DNA from: Kribbella kalugense
GTDB lineage: Bacteria; Actinomycetota; Actinomycetes; Propionibacteriales; Kribbellaceae
DNA: 64,000 nucleotides
Assembly (NCBI RefSeq): GCF_004365875.1
Contig: NZ_SODF01000001.1
Coordinates: 310,001 to 374,000 of the forward strand
Reading direction: 5' to 3'
Shown: one piece after another, positions 61,548 through 64,000 of the stretch
Numbering within the stretch: position 1 is the first letter of the stretch
Layout of the letters: each line of letters starts with the position of its first letter
Position numbers and translations under genes: made by a program
Notes under the pieces: generated by a model
Seen by the model: only the letters and a program-made list of their open reading frames with translations
The model's database searches: none
What the model was told of the DNA's origin: nothing

Positions 61548-62357
61548 CTAGTTGTCGTTGAAGGTCTCGGAGTAGACGACGTTGCCTGCCTTGTCGAGTG
61601 CGCGGACGTCCGCCTGCACCGGGCCGTGCTGAGACGCCGGACTGGGCAGAGCGGCCGCCACGTAGCCGGCACCATCGACGATCTTCGCGACCGACCAGGG
61701 CGTGGTCCCCCTGGCGCCACGGAGCCGTATTTCGACCTGCGCCACCGAGGGGCGGCTGGTGAGGGAGAAGAACGCCCGCAGGGTGGTCGTCGAGGCGTCT
61801 GGGAGACCGGACCACTGCAGGCTCGAGCTGTAGATCCCGTCGCTGGGGTTGCCTTGGTCGTCGCCGGCCTGCACGTAGCTCTGCCACTTGCCGTCGACGC
61901 AGAAGACCCACAAACCGTTCGCGGTGCTGAACGTCTGCACCAGCTGTCGGGTCTGACCAGGGAGCCCGAGCGCCTTGATCCAGTGCGCGGACCGAAGCTT
62001 GATGGTCTTCGGGTCGAGCGACTTCGCCGGGATCGGGTCGGTCCGGTGACCGATGGACAGGCTGGCCAGGCAGGACCGTGCGGACGCCTGGGCTTGGGTG
62101 CTGGTGGCCGCGCCGAGGTCGAGCGACTGGTCGGTCAACTCGGCCGTCGGTTGTCCGGCCGGACCCGCATGTCCGCCGGGCCGCGCGATGAGGATGCCGC
62201 AGGCAACGACGATCGCGATACCGCAGGCGGCTGCGAGTACGGGGATCCAGAAAGGAAGGTGGTGCTTCTTACGGACTCGGCGTACGAGGTGGTGGCGTAG
62301 GTCGGTGCTGAACTCGGGGTCGAGGGGCTCGACCGGCGGGGGTGTGGTGAGGTTCAT
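61548..62357 (-). CDS. Membrane protein, probable anti-sigma partner of the ECF factor
   Basis: A 269-residue single-pass protein: about 45 cytoplasmic residues (EFSTDLRHHLVRRVRKKHHL), one helix (FWIPVLAAACGIAIVVACGILIA), and an external domain of about 190 residues with two Cys (ARSCLAS, WVFCVDG). The ATG overlaps the ECF sigma stop (ATGA), the usual place for an anti-sigma factor. It lacks the HxxxCxxC zinc motif of ZAS anti-sigmas and its cytoplasmic part is short. The sensory role is inferred from position. Confidence 0.7.
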   Translation of the reverse strand: MNLTTPPPVEPLDPEFSTDLRHHLVRRVRKKHHLPFWIPVLAAACGIAIVVACGILIARPGGHAGPAGQPTAELTDQSLDLGAATSTQAQASARSCLASLSIGHRTDPIPAKSLDPKTIKLRSAHWIKALGLPGQTRQLVQTFSTANGLWVFCVDGKWQSYVQAGDDQGNPSDGIYSSSLQWSGLPDASTTTLRAFFSLTSRPSVAQVEIRLRGARGTTPWSVAKIVDGAGYVAAALPSPASQHGPVQADVRALDKAGNVVYSETFNDN

Positions 62358-62947
62358 CGGTTCTCCTCCAGCAAGGCCGGCAGCCGGCGACGGGCGCGGG
62401 ACAGGCGGGCCTTGACGGTGCCTTCGGCGACACCGAGCACGGCGGCGGCCTCGGCGATCGAGAGTTCTGCCCAATAGACCAGCTCGATCGTTTCGCGTTC
62501 GTGCTGGGGAAGCGCAGCGAGCGCTCTCCGAACGTCGTCGAGATGCGCCTCCGAGTCGACCCTGGCCGCAACGGTCTCAGCGTGGTCGGGGTGGTGCAGG
62601 GGCGCGGGTTGCCGCAGCAGGAACTGGGTCAGCCGGCGCCGGGCGCGAGTGGTGTTGCGCAGCTCGTTACGTGCGATCGCGAGCAGCCACGGCTTCGCGG
62701 TCTCGTACTTCAGCGGGCCGGGATCCGAGCGCGCGAAGTACCGCCAGGCGGTCATGAAGGTCGCCTGGACGGCATCGTCGGCGTACGCATAGGAGCCGGT
62801 GTGCCGTACGGCGTACGCATGCACAGCGGCGGCGTACCGGCCGAAAAGCTCGCCGAGCGCCTCCGGTTCCTGCCGACGCAAGGCGTCCCACAAGTCCCCG
62901 TCGCGCACGGGCGGAGGCTTTTCCGGCCGGCTCGAAGTCATCGTCAT
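62354..62947 (-). CDS. ECF-type RNA polymerase sigma factor
   Basis: A 197-residue ECF sigma factor. Region 2 (about 30-98) includes YAYADDAVQATFMTAWRYFARSD and KPWLLAIARNELRN; region 4 (about 135-190) LAALPQHERETIELVYWAELSIAEAAAVLGVAEGTVKARLSRARRRL. It starts at ATG 62947 (or ATG 62941). It is coupled to the membrane protein that follows, so it probably responds to an envelope signal. The regulon is unknown. Confidence 0.92.
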   Translation of the reverse strand: MTMTSSRPEKPPPVRDGDLWDALRRQEPEALGELFGRYAAAVHAYAVRHTGSYAYADDAVQATFMTAWRYFARSDPGPLKYETAKPWLLAIARNELRNTTRARRRLTQFLLRQPAPLHHPDHAETVAARVDSEAHLDDVRRALAALPQHERETIELVYWAELSIAEAAAVLGVAEGTVKARLSRARRRLPALLEENR

Positions 62948-62987
62948 ACTTTGCAGGGTCCGTAGGTCCCTGCGAGGTTGCCGCGCT

Positions 62988-63659
62988 TCAGTTCAGTTGT
63001 GCGCGGACCCAGGTTTTGTCGGGGGTGAGGTAGCCGGTGCGCTGCAGACCGGCCTCGGCCAGTTGGGCGGCCAGCTGGTCCTCGGAGAGGTTCTGGGTGA
63101 GGATCCGCTGCGACCACGTCTTGCCGTCAATGGTGTAGGTGAGCGTCGCCGCCTGGCGGTTACCGGGGAGTTCCTCGACGTCGGAGATTTCCATCCGGCG
63201 CTGCTCGTTCACCATCACGGCCGGACCGCGCAGCATGCCCGGGGTCTGCTGCTGGAGGATCACGGAGCCGCCGGGGCGGACGTGGTGCGCGCAGGTTCGG
63301 AGGAGGCGCAGGCGTTCCGCGTCGTCGGCGACGTTGATCAGGTACGACATCATCAGGACGAGGTCGAACTGCCGATCCAGCCGGAGGTCGCCGATCGTCG
63401 AGCAGATCGTCTCGGTTTCGCTGACTCGGGCGATCATGTCCGGTGACTCGTCGACGGCGACCACGTGGTGCCCTCGCGCGAGGAGCGGCCGAGTGACGCG
63501 GCCGGTCCCGCAGCCGAGCTCGAGAATGTTGCTGCCCGGCTCGATCGCGGCGCTGATCAGCTCGTCCTCGCCGTGTATCTGCGTGATTTCGTAGAGTTCG
63601 ACCGCGCTGCCGTCCGGTGTGAGCGGTCCCGGCCCGTTACCACCTTGTCCGACTCTCAT
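62988..63659 (-). CDS. Class I SAM-dependent methyltransferase
   Basis: A 223-residue soluble methyltransferase. Motif I is ILELGCGTGRVTRPLLARGHHVVAVDESPDMI; motif II/III LVLMMSYLINVADDAERLRLLRTCAHHVRPGGSVILQQ. The substrate is unknown. It is divergent from an AraC-type regulator whose gene starts 74 bp away, a common arrangement for small detoxification or antibiotic-modification genes. The start ATG has no obvious ribosome binding site. Confidence 0.87.
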   Translation of the reverse strand: MRVGQGGNGPGPLTPDGSAVELYEITQIHGEDELISAAIEPGSNILELGCGTGRVTRPLLARGHHVVAVDESPDMIARVSETETICSTIGDLRLDRQFDLVLMMSYLINVADDAERLRLLRTCAHHVRPGGSVILQQQTPGMLRGPAVMVNEQRRMEISDVEELPGNRQAATLTYTIDGKTWSQRILTQNLSEDQLAAQLAEAGLQRTGYLTPDKTWVRAQLN

Positions 63660-63733
63660 ACGTTCAGTGTTCTGCCGGGGTGGGGCGGCTGCGAGTCTTT
63701 CGGTAGCGGCCGAAAGTCTCTAGGGTCGTTGAG

Positions 63734-64000
63734 GTGACAGTCGTACCGGTCGAGCTGCTGCCGCACCTGCGGCGGGCACGAGATGTTGCCGACCGCAACT
63801 ACGCCGACCCGCTCGACCTGACCGGTCTCGCGGCCGCGGCCGGAGTCTCGAAGTACCACTTCCTGCGGTGCTTCGCAGCGGCGTACGGCGAGACGCCGAT
63901 GCAGTACGTGACCCGTCGCCGGATCGAGCGCGCGACGGACCTGCTGCGGGCGACCAACCTGACGGTCACCGAGGTCTGCGCGATGGTCGGGTACAGCAGC
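63734..64000 (+). CDS. AraC-family transcriptional regulator, 5' part (partial)
   Basis: The first 89 codons of a regulator that runs off the window. GTG 63734 starts VTVVPVELLPHLRRARDVAD, followed directly by an AraC helix-turn-helix: YADPLDLTGLAAAAGVSKYHFLRCFAAAYGETPMQYVTRRRIERATDLL, then VTEVCAMVGYSS of the second helix-turn-helix. The DNA-binding domain is thus N-terminal, with any effector domain downstream. TAGGGT (63721-63726) lies 7 nt before the GTG, so the mRNA is probably leaderless. Confidence 0.88.
   Translation, partial: MTVVPVELLPHLRRARDVADRNYADPLDLTGLAAAAGVSKYHFLRCFAAAYGETPMQYVTRRRIERATDLLRATNLTVTEVCAMVGYSS

Overview
The window is GC-rich actinobacterial chromosome with dense coding, many GTG starts and many overlapping stop/start codons. 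The gene order pdxT-yebC-ruvC-ruvA-ruvB-yajC-secD-secF-apt-rel followed by hisS-aspS, together with several secreted glycosidases and sugar-uptake genes, suggests a soil Propionibacteriales member, Kribbella-like. The genus is inferred; no rRNA is present to fix it.

Layout. 1-4.4 kb: carbohydrate block with the 3' end of a GH42 beta-galactosidase, a LacI regulator, a secreted GH12 endoglucanase and a GH36 alpha-galactosidase; a LacI-type palindrome lies between lacI and the GH12 gene. 4.4-5.85 kb: DMT exporter and MarR, divergent over two matching palindromes. 6-12.6 kb: glycosyltransferases (one GT-B, two membrane GT-C), a divergent WhiB-like protein, an ATP-grasp protein and a gene-free tract with four 53-bp inverted-repeat elements. 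12.6-18.2 kb: GT2, a DUF2064-methyltransferase fusion, a two-component system, a nucleotide-sugar epimerase and MTA phosphorylase. 18.3-22.2 kb: a membrane protein, an ECF sigma factor with a SnoaL-like tail, two very small basic proteins and a second PolA-type polymerase.

22.2-32.8 kb: PdxR-PdxS, helicase HrpB, an NgcEFG-like sugar ABC importer without its ATPase, then DUF6891-PdxT-YebC. 33-36.6 kb: a minus-strand operon of response regulator, kinase, ferric-reductase-like flavocytochrome and a small exported peptide. The response regulator appears to start at ATC. 36.7-39.8 kb: hydrolase-TetR pair under a perfect 24-bp palindrome, DUF4442 and an Eis-like acetyltransferase. 39.9-49.4 kb: ruvCAB with a LexA box, yajC-secD-secF-apt, rel and a small zinc-knuckle protein.

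49.4-55 kb is accessory: a lipoprotein peptidase, two 90-bp palindromic repeats, an XRE regulator, a papain-like secreted protease with a membrane-anchored partner, a GrpB gene broken by one TGA, and an AbiEi/DUF559-like protein. 55.2-64 kb: DUF349, metallo-beta-lactamase, hisS, aspS, secreted GH19 hydrolase, ECF sigma factor with its membrane partner, a methyltransferase and the start of an AraC regulator.

The strongest cross-cutting signal is transcriptional: at least twelve genes carry TAnnnT exactly 6-7 nt before ATG/GTG with no ribosome binding site, the layout of leaderless mRNAs. No tRNA, rRNA, CRISPR array, complete IS or prophage was seen.
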